6,182 bases of DNA from Spirochaetaceae bacterium (GTDB lineage Bacteria; Spirochaetota; Spirochaetia; PWKH01): positions 1 through 6,182 of the forward strand of contig PWNW01000160.1 of assembly GCA_003557605.1 (NCBI GenBank), read 5' to 3'. The notes beneath the pieces are model-generated. The model saw only the letters and a program-made list of their open reading frames with translations. It made no database searches and had not been told where the DNA came from. Below are positions 1-6,065 of this stretch, in pieces; position 1 is the stretch's first letter, and each line of letters starts with the position of its first letter. A program made the translations under genes and the position numbers.

Positions 1-1
1 A

Positions 2-544
2 AATACCGCTGCGCTCTTCGGCAGGCAGATGCCGAGGGAGGACTGCACCGCCCTCTTTGCCAAGGATACCGAGTATACCTTCGGTGACGGCTCCAGGCAG
101 AAGTACTGGAAGCACTGCTTTTCCATGGCATCATCAGCAGTCAGGAGAAGCTGCTGGGAGCAGATGCCCTTCAGCACGGAGCTTCAGTATTCCGAAGATA
201 TTGACTGGACCTGGCGGGCGGTTCAGCGGGGATGGGATATCAGGTACATGGCAGAATCCCGGGTGTACCATTCCCATAACTACACCCTCTCCCAGTTTGC
301 CAGGCGTCACCGGGGGGAGGGAAAAGCCGAAGCTGTAATATTCCCCTGGTCCCCATGGGAGAGAAGCTTTCTCCGCTATTCCCTGCTCCCCTACATGCGC
401 CAGGTGCTCAGTGATGAGCGCTACTGCCTGAAGCAGGGAGATATACTGCAGGCCTGCTATGCGCCGGTTCTCCGGTTTGCCCAGCTTGCAGGTCGAAGGC
501 GGGGATTTAATGAAGGAATGAGGATGAAGGAGCACAGATCATGA
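2..544 (+). CDS. Family-2 glycosyltransferase, C-terminal part (5' truncated by window edge)
   Basis: The frame is open from the first bases, so the true start lies left of the window; an ATG at 29 is internal, not a convincing start. About 180 residues are visible. The segment around bases 190-210 reads SEDIDW, the acidic ED-type motif of inverting GT-A family-2 enzymes, where the Asp/Glu is the proposed catalytic base. It is followed by WRAVQRGW and the VYHSHNYT stretch with an Arg/Gly-rich tail (RRHRGEGKAEA), an arrangement typical of rhamnosyltransferase-like GT2 proteins of O-antigen loci. The nucleotide-binding N-terminal half is not in the window. The role inferred is transfer of a sugar from a nucleotide donor onto a lipid-linked glycan at the cytoplasmic face of the membrane; donor and acceptor are unknown. 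The stop TGA overlaps the next gene's ATG (ATGA, 541-544), indicating translational coupling. Confidence 0.85.
   Translation, partial: NTAALFGRQMPREDCTALFAKDTEYTFGDGSRQKYWKHCFSMASSAVRRSCWEQMPFSTELQYSEDIDWTWRAVQRGWDIRYMAESRVYHSHNYTLSQFARRHRGEGKAEAVIFPWSPWERSFLRYSLLPYMRQVLSDERYCLKQGDILQACYAPVLRFAQLAGRRRGFNEGMRMKEHRS
527..532 (+). promoter_or_regulatory. Ribosome binding site of the nucleotidyltransferase-like gene
   Basis: AAGGAG lies 8 bases upstream of the ATG at 541, inside the end of the preceding glycosyltransferase gene. It supports the ATG at 541 as the start and coupled translation. Confidence 0.7.
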
Positions 545-1611
545 GGACCTTCAGCTCCCAGGGAAGCCCTGAGTTCAATGAACATACCGGGAAGAAGCTT
601 GATGCCCTTGCCGGAGAGATTGAGGCGGGCTGCTCAGGAAGGTTCCGTGCCCTGATCCTCGGAGGAGGGTACGGAAGGGGAGAAGGGGCCTGTGTCATCC
701 GGGAAGGAAGGGAATCCCTCTACAACGACCTTGACCTGTTTATTGTTCTCACTGGACCTTCATCGCTTCCTGACGGGTCAGCGAAGGCCGCTGAGAAGTA
801 TGAGCAGCTGCTGGGCATTGAGGTAGATATCGGGAAGCCCCTCACCGGTGAGTCAATCCGAAGCCTTCCCCACGAACTGATGTGGCAGGACCTGATAACC
901 GGGCATATGGTGCTTTCCGGGGACCCGGAGATTCTGACGGGCTCTGCACCTGCCTATCTGTTCGACCCCCTGCCGGCGGTTGAGGCGCTGCGGCTGATGC
1001 TGAACCGCGGTTCAGGACTGCTCCAGGCGGTTCTTGCCGCTTCGGGGGCCATTGGGGATGCGGACAAGGATTTCATCAGGCGGAACCTGCAGAAATGTCA
1101 TCTTGCCTTCGGGGACACCCTCCTGATAACCCACGGAAGCTACCAGAGCGCAGTGAAGGGGAGGCCGGAACTGCTGGAAGAGGTCATTGCCAGCCGAGCG
1201 ATACCCCGGGGCGGACAGGTCCTGGAACTCTACCGGCAGGCAGCAGCATTCAAGCTCAACCCTGACTCCCTTCCGCCGGAGCAGCCGGAAATCCAGCAGC
1301 TGACTGATTCGGCATCCCTCTGGAACGAGCTGCTGCTTTACCAGGAATCAGTACGCACCGGGAAATCGTGGAAGGACATCGATTCATACTGCAGAGATCC
1401 CTTTGTCAGGGAGCCTCGGCAGCACAAAGGGATGCAGCAGCTGGCAAGAAATGCCCTCAGGCAGGCCCGCCTCGGCAGGGCGTCAATGCGGTATCCCCGT
1501 GAAATGCTCTATCGGATGCTTCCCCGGCTGCTGGACCAGATCAGGACAGATGACCCCCGGTGGATCGGCGAAACCCGGAGGTTTCTTTCTGTCTGGCGGC
1601 AGGTAAACTAA
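541..1611 (+). CDS. Nucleotidyltransferase-fold (Pol-beta superfamily) protein of unknown substrate
   Basis: This 356-residue protein carries the signature of the Pol-beta nucleotidyltransferase fold. There is a glycine-rich GGGYGRGEG at residues 41-49, then NDLDLF with Asp63 and Asp65 as the expected metal ligands, then EVDI with Asp96 as the likely third carboxylate. The rest (about 130-356) is largely helical by composition, with many Leu, Gln and Arg and no membrane segment or signal peptide, so it is probably cytoplasmic. Members of this superfamily transfer nucleotidyl groups to small molecules, RNA or proteins. Nothing here fixes the substrate, and I do not recognise a named gene. It starts on the ATGA overlap with the GT2 gene and shares its transcript, which suggests a role in glycan synthesis or modification. 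The TAA stop overlaps the convergent minus-strand gene. The fold call is fairly secure; the function is open. Confidence 0.8.
   Translation: MRTFSSQGSPEFNEHTGKKLDALAGEIEAGCSGRFRALILGGGYGRGEGACVIREGRESLYNDLDLFIVLTGPSSLPDGSAKAAEKYEQLLGIEVDIGKPLTGESIRSLPHELMWQDLITGHMVLSGDPEILTGSAPAYLFDPLPAVEALRLMLNRGSGLLQAVLAASGAIGDADKDFIRRNLQKCHLAFGDTLLITHGSYQSAVKGRPELLEEVIASRAIPRGGQVLELYRQAAAFKLNPDSLPPEQPEIQQLTDSASLWNELLLYQESVRTGKSWKDIDSYCRDPFVREPRQHKGMQQLARNALRQARLGRASMRYPREMLYRMLPRLLDQIRTDDPRWIGETRRFLSVWRQVN
1570..1585. other. Short hairpin near the convergent gene ends
   Basis: GAAACC and GGTTTC form a 6-bp inverted repeat around a 4-base loop. Transcribed from the minus strand, the loop is UCCG closed by C-G, a UNCG-type stable tetraloop, located 22 bases past the minus-strand stop codon but not followed by a T-run. 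On the plus strand a T-rich stretch follows, but the hairpin lies inside the coding region before the stop. It could be a weak 3'-end structure for the minus-strand mRNA. It is not a convincing intrinsic terminator for either strand. Confidence 0.25.
1608..1611. other. Tail-to-tail overlap of convergent stop codons
   Basis: The four bases CTAA hold the plus-strand TAA (1609-1611) and, on the other strand, TAG (1610-1608). The two convergent gene sets therefore share their last bases, with no space for a terminator between them. Confidence 0.9.
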
Positions 1612-2471
1612 CCTCGTCCCCGAAACAGGGCCTTCAGGTACCGTTTCAGCAGGGACGCATTGAACCTGAGCGAGTCATTGGCGCTCTGGAACATCTCCGA
1701 AGCAAAGAGCATCTCCGTCTCCTGGGGTTCGTCATAAAGGATATCGGCTTCGGAGATCAGACCGGGCTTAGACCTCAGGTAGATGCCCCGCCAGTCGGGG
1801 GAAAGCTGGTGAAACTCCTTGGGGGTCCGAGACGGGAGCCCGAAAAACCGCTTTCTGCCGGCAGCGACGGACCAGAGCCCCGGCAGCACCTGCCAGAGCA
1901 GATGATTCCAGACAGACCCGGAAATCTCATCAGTGCGCTTCAGCACAGACTCCGTCCGGGTTATCAGCTCATCCAGGCTTCGGGGAACGTACTGCTGGGG
2001 TATGACCACCGCCTTGAACCGGGTAACACCCCGCTTGTTCAGCAGCAGGTTGAGAAGCAGCAGCAACGCCTGCACCGGCAGGGTGAGGAGGGCCAAAACT
2101 GCAGCCAGGGCCCGTGACGGAAACGCCGCCGGGGAACCTCCGGGAGCGGGGACTGATTCCACCGCAGAGAGCAGAAGTCCGTCGGTGGAGGTGTAGACCG
2201 CCGAAATGGGTACATGGAGCACCTGGCTTCGGTGAATGATGCACTGCTTGATATCCAGGGACTTGCCCACATAGCTTCCCGGAAGCAGGGATGAGTCAAT
2301 GATCACGCTTTGAGAATCAATGATGGAGCGCTGGCCGATTTCCGCATTGGGCCCCACGATGGCTCCGTCCCCGATTCGCACCTGGGAGGCGATGTACACC
2401 GGGGGCACAAGCGATGCGGTGGGGGAAATGCTGCATCCCGCCCCTGCCCAGATGCCCGTTCTCAGCGTTTT
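1608..2471 (-). CDS. Downstream fragment: left-handed beta-helix plus phosphoglycosyltransferase-like domain
   Basis: This is the remainder of the frame after the TGA. The only plausible re-initiation codon near the front is GTG at 2408, which lacks a nearby Shine-Dalgarno, so independent translation is doubtful. In full-gene numbering, residues 187-270 form isoleucine/valine-rich hexapeptide repeats of a trimeric beta-helix. Residues 302-325 are hydrophobic, with Pro313 resembling the re-entrant membrane helix of monotopic phosphoglycosyl transferases. Residues 377-468 align with the neighbouring sugar transferase: LPGLWSV faces LPQLWCV, TPKEF faces VPREV, and KPGL faces TPGL. At the catalytic Asp-Glu position the sequence is Gln375-Val376, and the GPRP phosphate motif is GLPS (392-395). 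Enzymatic activity is therefore not expected. Its TAG stop overlaps the TAA of the convergent plus-strand gene. Confidence 0.6.
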   Translation of the reverse strand, partial: KTLRTGIWAGAGCSISPTASLVPPVYIASQVRIGDGAIVGPNAEIGQRSIIDSQSVIIDSSLLPGSYVGKSLDIKQCIIHRSQVLHVPISAVYTSTDGLLLSAVESVPAPGGSPAAFPSRALAAVLALLTLPVQALLLLLNLLLNKRGVTRFKAVVIPQQYVPRSLDELITRTESVLKRTDEISGSVWNHLLWQVLPGLWSVAAGRKRFFGLPSRTPKEFHQLSPDWRGIYLRSKPGLISEADILYDEPQETEMLFASEMFQSANDSLRFNASLLKRYLKALFRGRG

Positions 2472-2474
2472 TCA
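2472..2474 (-). other. In-frame TGA codon splitting the fusion gene
   Basis: Codon 181 reads TGA in the context CTT TGA AAA. It sits in the presumed linker between the nucleotidyltransferase-like domain and the beta-helix. Several other genes here end in TGA inside ATGA overlaps, so TGA is a normal stop in this organism and not a Trp codon. One base change from CGA (Arg) or TGG (Trp) would explain it. Confidence 0.8.
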
Positions 2475-3014
2475 AAGAAACACCAGGTTCCCTCCACCGG
2501 AGGAGAGGACAGATTTCAAGGAGTCAAGGTAGTCCTGGGGCTGATCCAGCCAGAGGGCATCCACCGGTATTTCTGGAAGGGACGAAACATCCCCAAGCTC
2601 CTTTTTTGTGCACCATCGCCATCCCGTGTCCCGGGTACCGGTAAACCGCCCGGAGTGCTTCAGGTGCTCCGGTTTTAAGGCCGGAAGAGCATGCAGGGTG
2701 CAGTAGAGAGCCGGCTCATCATCTGAGAGAAACGGTGAAGCTGCCGCACGCTTCGGCACCGAAACGTTGCGCTTCACCAGTTGGTAGGACACCGAAAGGC
2801 CCCAGCGTTCCCCGTCCCCGATCACCTGTTCCAGTTCATCAGCATACTGGGAGAGGTAGATCGACACTTCCCTGACACCGAGCCGCTCAATCGATTCTAT
2901 GCAGTGCTGAACCCATGGTTTTCCCATCACCGGCAGAAAGCAGGGAATCACGTCGAATGTTCCTTCCTGCAGGGTAAAGGCCGGCACCTTGGTGAAGTCG
3001 CAGATTGCCTTCAT
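2472..3014 (-). CDS. Upstream fragment: degenerate sugar-nucleotidyltransferase-like domain
   Basis: This 180-residue product is what would be made if the TGA terminates. It begins MKAI, as RmlA/GlmU-type sugar nucleotidyltransferases do. It keeps the conserved FLPVMGKP (26-33), the helix IESIERLGVREVSIYLS (39-55) and the IGDGERWG turn (65-72) of that fold. It lacks the glycine-rich GxGxR substrate-binding loop normally found in the first 15 residues. The Pro-Lys of the signature is Pro-Cys (24-25), and no Asp is evident at the usual magnesium site (the expected strand reads PALYCTLHALP, 101-111). By family knowledge it should be catalytically inactive. An ORF extending to 3164 exists, but its extra residues lie inside the WecG-type gene. 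ATG 3014 is preferred because of the ATGA overlap, the ribosome binding site and the conserved N-terminal start. Confidence 0.65.
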   Translation of the reverse strand: MKAICDFTKVPAFTLQEGTFDVIPCFLPVMGKPWVQHCIESIERLGVREVSIYLSQYADELEQVIGDGERWGLSVSYQLVKRNVSVPKRAAASPFLSDDEPALYCTLHALPALKPEHLKHSGRFTGTRDTGWRWCTKKELGDVSSLPEIPVDALWLDQPQDYLDSLKSVLSSGGGNLVFL

Positions 3015-3787
3015 GGCTGTTTCCTTCCTTCCTTGCGCATGTTCCGCTGGATCTTCTTTATATGCATCAGAAAAACCGCATTCCCGATAATATATCGTCT
3101 CCACATCCTCCCCGGTTCCATCATGAGCCGCCAAACCCATTCTATGCCCCCTCGGCGCATCCACAGCGGGGCACGGGGAATGGTCCCTGAGTAGAAGTCA
3201 AACAGCCCTCCCACTCCCATGCAAACCGGTACCTTCAGTGCATCCCGGTGCATATGGAGCCACAGCTCCTGGCGGGGCACTCCCATTGCCGTGAGGAGGA
3301 TGTCAGGACGGGAGGCGTTGACAGCATCAATGACAGCCTGCTCCTCCTCAGGGGAGAAGTACCCGTCCCGTGTTCCGGCGATGACTTCCTTTCCGGCATG
3401 TTCTGCAGCCCACCTGCCGGTCTTCTCGGCTGCGCCGGGCTTTGCCCCCAGCAGGTACATGCGCATACCTTGCTCTGCGCATCTGCGGCAGAGCAGCGGA
3501 AACATGTCCGTTCCGTTTACGTTGTCCTTGACGGGAACTCCCAGCATGGTGCCGGCTTTCCGTATCCCCGACCCGTCGGGGAACACCGCATCTGCACGGA
3601 TGAGCACCTGCCGGTACTCTTCGTTGACCGCTGCGGTATTGATGCAGTGGGCGTTGACAAAATGCATATGAGAGGAGGGTGTCTGGGGCGTGTATGAAAC
3701 AGCGGCATCAAAGATCCGCTGCAGCGCCTCGTCCATGGTGATGTTGTCGATGGGGATATCCATGAGCATGAAGGGTGAAGGGGCCAT
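3011..3787 (-). CDS. WecG/TagA/CpsF family glycosyltransferase (GT26)
   Basis: The 258-residue length is normal for the family, whose members add the second sugar to an undecaprenyl-diphosphate-linked sugar: ManNAc in teichoic-acid TagA, ManNAcA in WecG, galactose or glucose in CpsF-type enzymes. Visible family motifs are FVNAHCIN (43-50), FPDGSGI (69-75) with Asp71 at the position of the proposed catalytic base, NGTD (91-94), YLLGAKPG (111-118), GTRDGYF (138-144), MGVPRQELW (168-176) and GVGGLFDFYSGTIPRAP (191-207). An Arg/Trp-rich C-terminal tail follows (RRYIIGN, KKIQRNMRKEGRK) of the kind that docks these enzymes on the membrane. The start at 3787 lies two bases after the sugar transferase stop, with a GGAAGGGGGG stretch 10 bases upstream; Met7 and Met9 are possible alternatives. 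The end overlaps the next gene by ATGA. Placement directly after the phosphoglycosyl transferase gene fits the second step of the same pathway. The sugar is not predictable. Confidence 0.92.
   Translation of the reverse strand: MAPSPFMLMDIPIDNITMDEALQRIFDAAVSYTPQTPSSHMHFVNAHCINTAAVNEEYRQVLIRADAVFPDGSGIRKAGTMLGVPVKDNVNGTDMFPLLCRRCAEQGMRMYLLGAKPGAAEKTGRWAAEHAGKEVIAGTRDGYFSPEEEQAVIDAVNASRPDILLTAMGVPRQELWLHMHRDALKVPVCMGVGGLFDFYSGTIPRAPLWMRRGGIEWVWRLMMEPGRMWRRYIIGNAVFLMHIKKIQRNMRKEGRKQP
3020..3034 (-). promoter_or_regulatory. Repeated Shine-Dalgarno before the fusion gene
   Basis: On the minus strand the bases before ATG 3014 are a tandem AAGG/GGAA run (AAGGAAGGAAGGAAA) followed by CAGCC. At least one GGA core lies about 7-9 bases from the ATG. 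It lies within the last codons of the WecG-type gene and decides the start at 3014 over the longer frame to 3164. Confidence 0.65.
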
Positions 3788-3789
3788 GA

Positions 3790-4899
3790 TCAGTAAGCCC
3801 CCCTTCCGGTGAACACCGCAGGAACTGTCTTGAGCAGCAGCAGGATGTCCAAAAGGATTCCATGACTTTCAATATAGAGCACGTCCAGTTCCACCTGCTT
3901 CTTGAACTCAATATCTGCCCGGCCGCTGACCTGCCAGATCCCCGTCAGTCCCGGGGTAACCTCAAGCCTCCTGCGGTCCTCCTGGGTATACAGGGCTACC
4001 TCCCGGGGCACCGGGGGTCTGGGCCCTACCAGCGACATGTCTCCCTTCAGGACGCACCACAGCTGGGGAAGCTCATCAATACTGAACCGCCTAATAAACC
4101 GCCCGATGCGGGTAACCCGGGGATCACGCTTCATCTTGAATGTCACATCCCCCTGACGGTCCGCATCCTTGAGCAGTAAGTCCTTCATCTGGTCCGCATT
4201 CAGGACCATGGAGCGGAATTTCGGGAAGGGAAAGCTCTTACCCTGCCTGCCGATGCGCTCCTGCACGTAGAACACCGGTCCGCCGTCGGTGAGCTTGATG
4301 ATCAGCGCCACTGCGGCAAAGAGGGGGGAGAGCAGGATCAGTGCAGCCAGGGAGGCGGCAATGTCGATGAACCGCTTCACCGCCAGGGTTGCACGGATCA
4401 CCCCCATCCAGAGCGCGCGCTTGACCCGGGCCTTTCGGGCGGTGGCCCGGCTCTGCTCATACTGCCTGATCATCTCGTCAATCCGCCTCTGCCGCTGTTC
4501 CTGGTGCAGGCGCTGCGCTGCCGCTGCAGGATCAGTCCTGATAATATACCGGACAACCCCTGAGGATGCTTCGTCCAGGTTTTCCTGGGGACCGATGATG
4601 ATGTCCGCAGCGTCCTGTTTCCTTCTCTGTGCATCGCCGCTTCGCTGCTGTTCCTCCTTGACAATCCGTTCAACCTGCTGTGCCAGGGACTGCCCCGACC
4701 GCTGGTCCTGTAACGCCTCCAGCGCCAGGTCACGGGTGTCCGCATCAATGTAGATGCGCAGTGAGGGCTTGCCCTCGGGCTTATCAGTCATGACCCGGTA
4801 TTTCCGTTCATAGGATTCCAGCTTCCCGGAAAGCAGGGCGGCAAACCGTGCAGTCCGTTCCTTTGAAGGACCTGCTGCAGCAATGACGTAGTCTTCCAT
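3790..4899 (-). CDS. Polyprenyl-phosphate sugar-1-phosphate transferase (monotopic PGT) with unusual soluble N-terminal domain
   Basis: The C-terminal half (about 172-369) is a complete bacterial sugar transferase domain. It has a hydrophobic re-entrant helix with Ser-Pro (180-201), GGPVFYVQERIGRQGK (206-221), KFRSM (227-231), the catalytic Asp275-Glu276, LPQLW (277-281), GDMSLVGPRP (286-295), TPGLTGIWQVSGR (315-327) and the C-terminal LDVLYIES (338-345). Such enzymes transfer a sugar-1-phosphate from a nucleotide sugar to undecaprenyl phosphate at the inner face of the membrane, priming glycan synthesis. In place of the four-helix membrane region of WbaP-type proteins there is a charged soluble segment of about 155 residues. 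Its part RIYIDAD...GQSLAQQVERIV...ADIIIG resembles the C-terminal half of P-loop nucleoside or cytidylate kinases (inference). ATG 4899 is chosen because AGGAG lies 9 bases upstream; ATG 4908 overlaps the GT4 stop (ATGA) but directly abuts that AGGAG. The exact substrate is unknown. Confidence 0.92.
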   Translation of the reverse strand: MEDYVIAAAGPSKERTARFAALLSGKLESYERKYRVMTDKPEGKPSLRIYIDADTRDLALEALQDQRSGQSLAQQVERIVKEEQQRSGDAQRRKQDAADIIIGPQENLDEASSGVVRYIIRTDPAAAAQRLHQEQRQRRIDEMIRQYEQSRATARKARVKRALWMGVIRATLAVKRFIDIAASLAALILLSPLFAAVALIIKLTDGGPVFYVQERIGRQGKSFPFPKFRSMVLNADQMKDLLLKDADRQGDVTFKMKRDPRVTRIGRFIRRFSIDELPQLWCVLKGDMSLVGPRPPVPREVALYTQEDRRRLEVTPGLTGIWQVSGRADIEFKKQVELDVLYIESHGILLDILLLLKTVPAVFTGRGAY

Positions 4900-4904
4900 C
4901 TGAT

Positions 4905-6065
4905 TCATCTCCTGTTTCCGAGGGCTTTCATGAACACCTCCGCAGTGGCCTGAGCCGTCTGCTCCCAGGAAAACCCTGAAGCCCACTGAATTCCCTTGCG
5001 GGAGAGCTCATCCCTGATCGACGGATCATTGAGCACCCTCATCATGGCATCCTTCATGCCCTCGATGTCATCGGGGTCGACATGGGGAGTGTGGGGGCCG
5101 CTCACCTCGGGAAGCGAGGCGGCTGTGGAGGTGATTACCGGGGTGCCGCAGGCCATGGCCTCCAGCACCGGAAGACCGAATCCCTCAAAATAGGAGGGCA
5201 TGATGAACAGCTCAGCGCTCCGGTAGAAATCAGGGACATCCTCATGGGCGATGAATCCGGGGAATATAATATCACGGGAAACCGGGGATTGTGATGCAGC
5301 CTTGTGTATCTCCTCGGCACGTTCCTTGTCAGGCCCGGGCAGCACCAGCTGCAGCTGGGACCCGCCGGCTTCCCTGAACCTGGTAAATGCATGTATCAGG
5401 TTGACGTGGTTTTTCCCCGGGTGCTCAAGCCGTGAAATATACAGGATAAAGGGCTTGGTGAGCCCGTAGGCTTTTCGTATGCGCTTGCCTGCTTCCTCAC
5501 GGTTGTCCGACGGGAAGAACCTGCTCTTGTCCGCCGCAAGATGCACCACCGTCACCCGTTCATCCTCAACCCGGGAAAATCTGAGAATGTCCTTTTTGGA
5601 AAAACTGCTGACCGTGATGATCTGGTCCAGTCCCCTGATCAGCCTTGGCAGCATTTTCCGGTTGAACACCTGGTGGGAGAAATCATACTTCTCCTTGATA
5701 TGAAGCGCTGCCAGGTCATGGACGGTCCCTACCGCCGGGCAGGGGGCGCGTCCGGTAATCCGTCGGTTGGCAGCGGGAAGAAACAGCAGATCATATCCCC
5801 GTTTTCTGCACAGTCCGGGAAGGCTCAGCTGATTCCAGAAGAAATTCTGCATCGGAGAGGCATCAGCTCCCTCCACCTGATGCCATGAAATGTTTGAAGT
5901 CCCCTCAAGGTAGCAGTCCCGGTCCTGGGCCGGTCCCGCCAGCTCTATGGTGAACTGGTTTTTCCACTGTTCTTTGTCAAACTGCAGCAGAAGCTCCCTC
6001 AAGTAGCTTCCAATTCCAGAGCGTCCTGCATCTGTTCCGAAACTTGGACATCCGATTTGTATCAT
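4905..6065 (-). CDS. GT4 (GT-B fold, retaining) glycosyltransferase
   Basis: This complete 386-residue protein is of normal length for the family. The N-terminal Rossmann half has the acceptor-side glycine stretch GRSGIGSYLREL (14-25), TVHDLAALH (114-122) and ITVSSFSKKDI (150-160). The C-terminal donor-binding half has ILYISRLEHPGKNH (207-220), where Arg212 and Lys218 are at the usual donor-phosphate positions. It also has FPGFI (268-272) and PSYFEGFGLPVLEAMACGTP (290-309), which contains the EX7E motif Glu294/Glu302. By family it moves a sugar from a nucleotide donor with retention of configuration, here presumably onto the lipid-linked repeat unit in the cytoplasm. There is no signal peptide or membrane helix. 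Its ATG overlaps the preceding gene's TGA (ATGA), and its own stop overlaps ATG 4908 upstream of the sugar transferase. Donor and acceptor cannot be assigned. Confidence 0.93.
   Translation of the reverse strand: MIQIGCPSFGTDAGRSGIGSYLRELLLQFDKEQWKNQFTIELAGPAQDRDCYLEGTSNISWHQVEGADASPMQNFFWNQLSLPGLCRKRGYDLLFLPAANRRITGRAPCPAVGTVHDLAALHIKEKYDFSHQVFNRKMLPRLIRGLDQIITVSSFSKKDILRFSRVEDERVTVVHLAADKSRFFPSDNREEAGKRIRKAYGLTKPFILYISRLEHPGKNHVNLIHAFTRFREAGGSQLQLVLPGPDKERAEEIHKAASQSPVSRDIIFPGFIAHEDVPDFYRSAELFIMPSYFEGFGLPVLEAMACGTPVITSTAASLPEVSGPHTPHVDPDDIEGMKDAMMRVLNDPSIRDELSRKGIQWASGFSWEQTAQATAEVFMKALGNRR
4909..4913 (-). promoter_or_regulatory. Ribosome binding site of the sugar transferase gene
   Basis: AGGAG on the minus strand directly abuts ATG 4908 (zero spacing) but is 9 bases from ATG 4899. 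This favours the second ATG, giving a 369-residue protein, over the ATGA-overlap start of 372 residues. Confidence 0.6.

Larger units (their letters stand above)
1608..3014 (-). pseudogene. Nucleotidyltransferase-like / left-handed beta-helix / phosphoglycosyltransferase-like fusion, interrupted by an in-frame TGA
   Basis: From ATG 3014 the same reading frame runs to the TAG at 1610-1608, broken only by one TGA at 2474-2472 (codon 181). Read through, it would give 468 positions. Residues 1-180 resemble the sugar-nucleotidyltransferase fold. Residues about 187-270 are hexapeptide-type beta-helix repeats (for example VRIGDG, AIVGPN, AEIGQR). Residues about 302-325 are hydrophobic with a central Pro. 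Residues about 377-468 match the C-terminal half of the sugar transferase encoded at 3790-4899. The domain flow is continuous across the TGA, and the downstream part has no start codon with a ribosome binding site, so a single gene disrupted by a point change (or a sequencing error) is the simplest reading. Base composition and codon style look like the neighbours, so decay, if real, is recent. It is the last gene of the minus-strand operon and overlaps the WecG-type gene by ATGA. Confidence 0.7.

Noticed and set aside
1570..1585. Bidirectional intrinsic terminator for the convergent genes.
   Set aside because: The stem is only 6 bp. The T-rich tail is on the plus strand, where the hairpin lies before the stop codon, and the minus-strand side has no T-run. 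It is kept only as a weak hairpin.
1560..2117. Plus-strand reading frame of 185 residues opposite the fusion gene, and similar long antisense frames elsewhere.
   Set aside because: They are shadows of the G+C-rich coding strand, with no conserved motif or start signal, while the opposite strand has clear domains.
2433..2474. TGA followed by a 6-bp stem with an 11-base loop starting with G, loosely like a bacterial SECIS for selenocysteine.
   Set aside because: The consensus is loose and G+C-rich DNA gives such stems often. The TGA lies in a presumed inter-domain linker, with no redox motif and no known selenoprotein in these families. It would be worth reopening only if relatives have Cys at this codon and the genome has selA/selB.
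2466..2477. CTT TGA A at the internal stop resembles the RF2 (prfB) +1 programmed frameshift site.
   Set aside because: A +1 shift reads GAA AAA CGC and then meets TGA, so it would not reach the downstream domains, which lie in the zero frame. No AGGGGG-type stimulator lies just upstream.
2472..3164. Longer reading frame of 230 residues upstream of ATG 3014.
   Set aside because: The extra N-terminal 50 residues lie inside the well-supported WecG-type gene and show no conserved pattern. The Shine-Dalgarno and MKAI start at 3014 are better.
3790..4986. Longer 398-residue reading frame for the sugar transferase starting at 4986.
   Set aside because: The added residues overlap the end of the GT4 gene by about 80 bases and lack a ribosome binding site. 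Starts at 4899 or 4908 fit the operon spacing.
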